Assembly (NCBI GenBank): GCA_003535395.1
Contig: DOHE01000119.1
Span: 1 to 5,461, forward strand
Length of the DNA stretch: 5,461 bases
Direction of reading: 5' to 3'
From: Clostridiales bacterium
GTDB taxonomy: Bacteria; Bacillota; Clostridia; UBA8921
Shown here: positions 5,176 through 5,461 of the stretch, one piece after another
Position numbering within the stretch: position 1 is the stretch's first letter
Layout: each line of letters starts with the position of its first letter
Notes under the pieces: generated by a model
The model's input: the letters and a program-made list of their open reading frames with translations, nothing else
Told to the model about the DNA's origin: nothing
Database searches by the model: none
Program-made: the position numbers and the translations under genes

Positions 5176-5461
5176 ATGAAACTGGGGATCATCGCGGCGC
5201 CGAAGGAAGAGGATTTTCGCGTTGCAGCGGACAAAGGGCTGGACTTTGTTGAATTTTGTGTCAATGCCAAGGGACAGGACAAATCGAACCGGAGCAACGT
5301 GGATGAGTTCTGCGCAATGACGAGCACGATCCGTGAATGGATCAGGAAATATGGGGTGGCGGTGGGATCCATCGGACGGTGGGGTGCCGGCTGGATCCAT
5401 CCGGACGGCTCTGTGGTGGAAGAGGAGATCGCTGCCTCGATTCGCCTGATGGAGACGGCTA
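5176..5461 (+). CDS. Sugar-phosphate isomerase/epimerase-like TIM-barrel protein, 5' part
   Basis: An open frame from the ATG at 5176 continues past the window end; 95 codons are visible. The start MKLGIIAAPKEEDFRVAADK with the following GLDFVEFCVN is the first strand, helix and second strand typical of xylose-isomerase-like TIM barrels, in which a metal-binding or catalytic Glu often follows the 'DFVE' strand. IREWIRKYGVAVGSIGRWG (52-70) fits the next helix and strand, followed by a loop with GWIHPDG and a helix EEEIAASIRLMETA. Proteins of this group isomerise or epimerise sugars and related polyols. The substrate and exact family cannot be told from the N-terminus. Purine-rich AGGAAGGGACAGGA precedes the ATG. 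The 46-base spacing after the LacI-family gene suggests one operon under that regulator. Confidence 0.75.
   Translation, partial: MKLGIIAAPKEEDFRVAADKGLDFVEFCVNAKGQDKSNRSNVDEFCAMTSTIREWIRKYGVAVGSIGRWGAGWIHPDGSVVEEEIAASIRLMETA

Noticed and set aside
4457..5400. Several minus-strand frames opposite the LacI-family and isomerase-like genes
   Set aside because: All are antisense to clearly conserved proteins and lack ribosome sites or family features.

Overview
The window looks like a chromosomal stretch from a Gram-positive, endospore-forming member of the Firmicutes (Bacillota). The evidence is a GlpP-type glycerol-3-phosphate antiterminator, an SdpI-family membrane protein, a spore-lysin-like LysM/GH18 protein without a signal peptide, and strong GGAGG-type ribosome binding sites. 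Most of the DNA is moderately GC-rich. A block from about 1431 to 1860 is clearly AT-rich (about 34% GC by hand count over 1501-1800). No rRNA, tRNA, CRISPR array or intact mobile element was seen, and no gap between genes exceeds 300 bases.

Left part, minus strand, read from 1830 down to 1. A promoter with a palindrome over its -10 box drives a RelB/DinJ-family ribbon-helix-helix antitoxin (1770-1504). A YoeB-type toxin start overlaps its stop codon, but the toxin breaks off after about 27 codons (near 1431). An SdpI-family membrane protein (1410-739) and glpP (723-154, TTG start) follow with tight spacing. With no terminator seen between them, antitoxin, toxin stub, sdpI-like gene and glpP probably share one transcript. 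Inverted repeats lie beyond glpP, in the first 80 bases.

Middle, minus strand. A two-LysM, SH3b, GH18 protein of 503 residues (3506-1995) is probably a spore-cortex or peptidoglycan lysin. About 200 bases of non-coding DNA with nested inverted repeats separate it from the antitoxin gene. Upstream is a separate small gene for a GlsB/YeaQ/YmgE-type membrane protein (3913-3632) with its own Rho-independent terminator.

Right part, plus strand. A divergent LacI/CytR-type repressor (4140-5129) is preceded by a near-consensus promoter whose predicted start site falls in overlapping palindromes, suggesting autorepression. It is followed after 46 bases by the 5' end of a probable TIM-barrel sugar-phosphate isomerase/epimerase gene that runs off the window. 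These two look like the start of a carbohydrate-use operon.

I saw no clearly novel multi-gene system. The most interesting item is the decayed toxin-antitoxin locus: the antitoxin, its promoter and its operator are intact, the toxin is cut off, and the promoter now reads into unrelated membrane-protein and glycerol-regulation genes.
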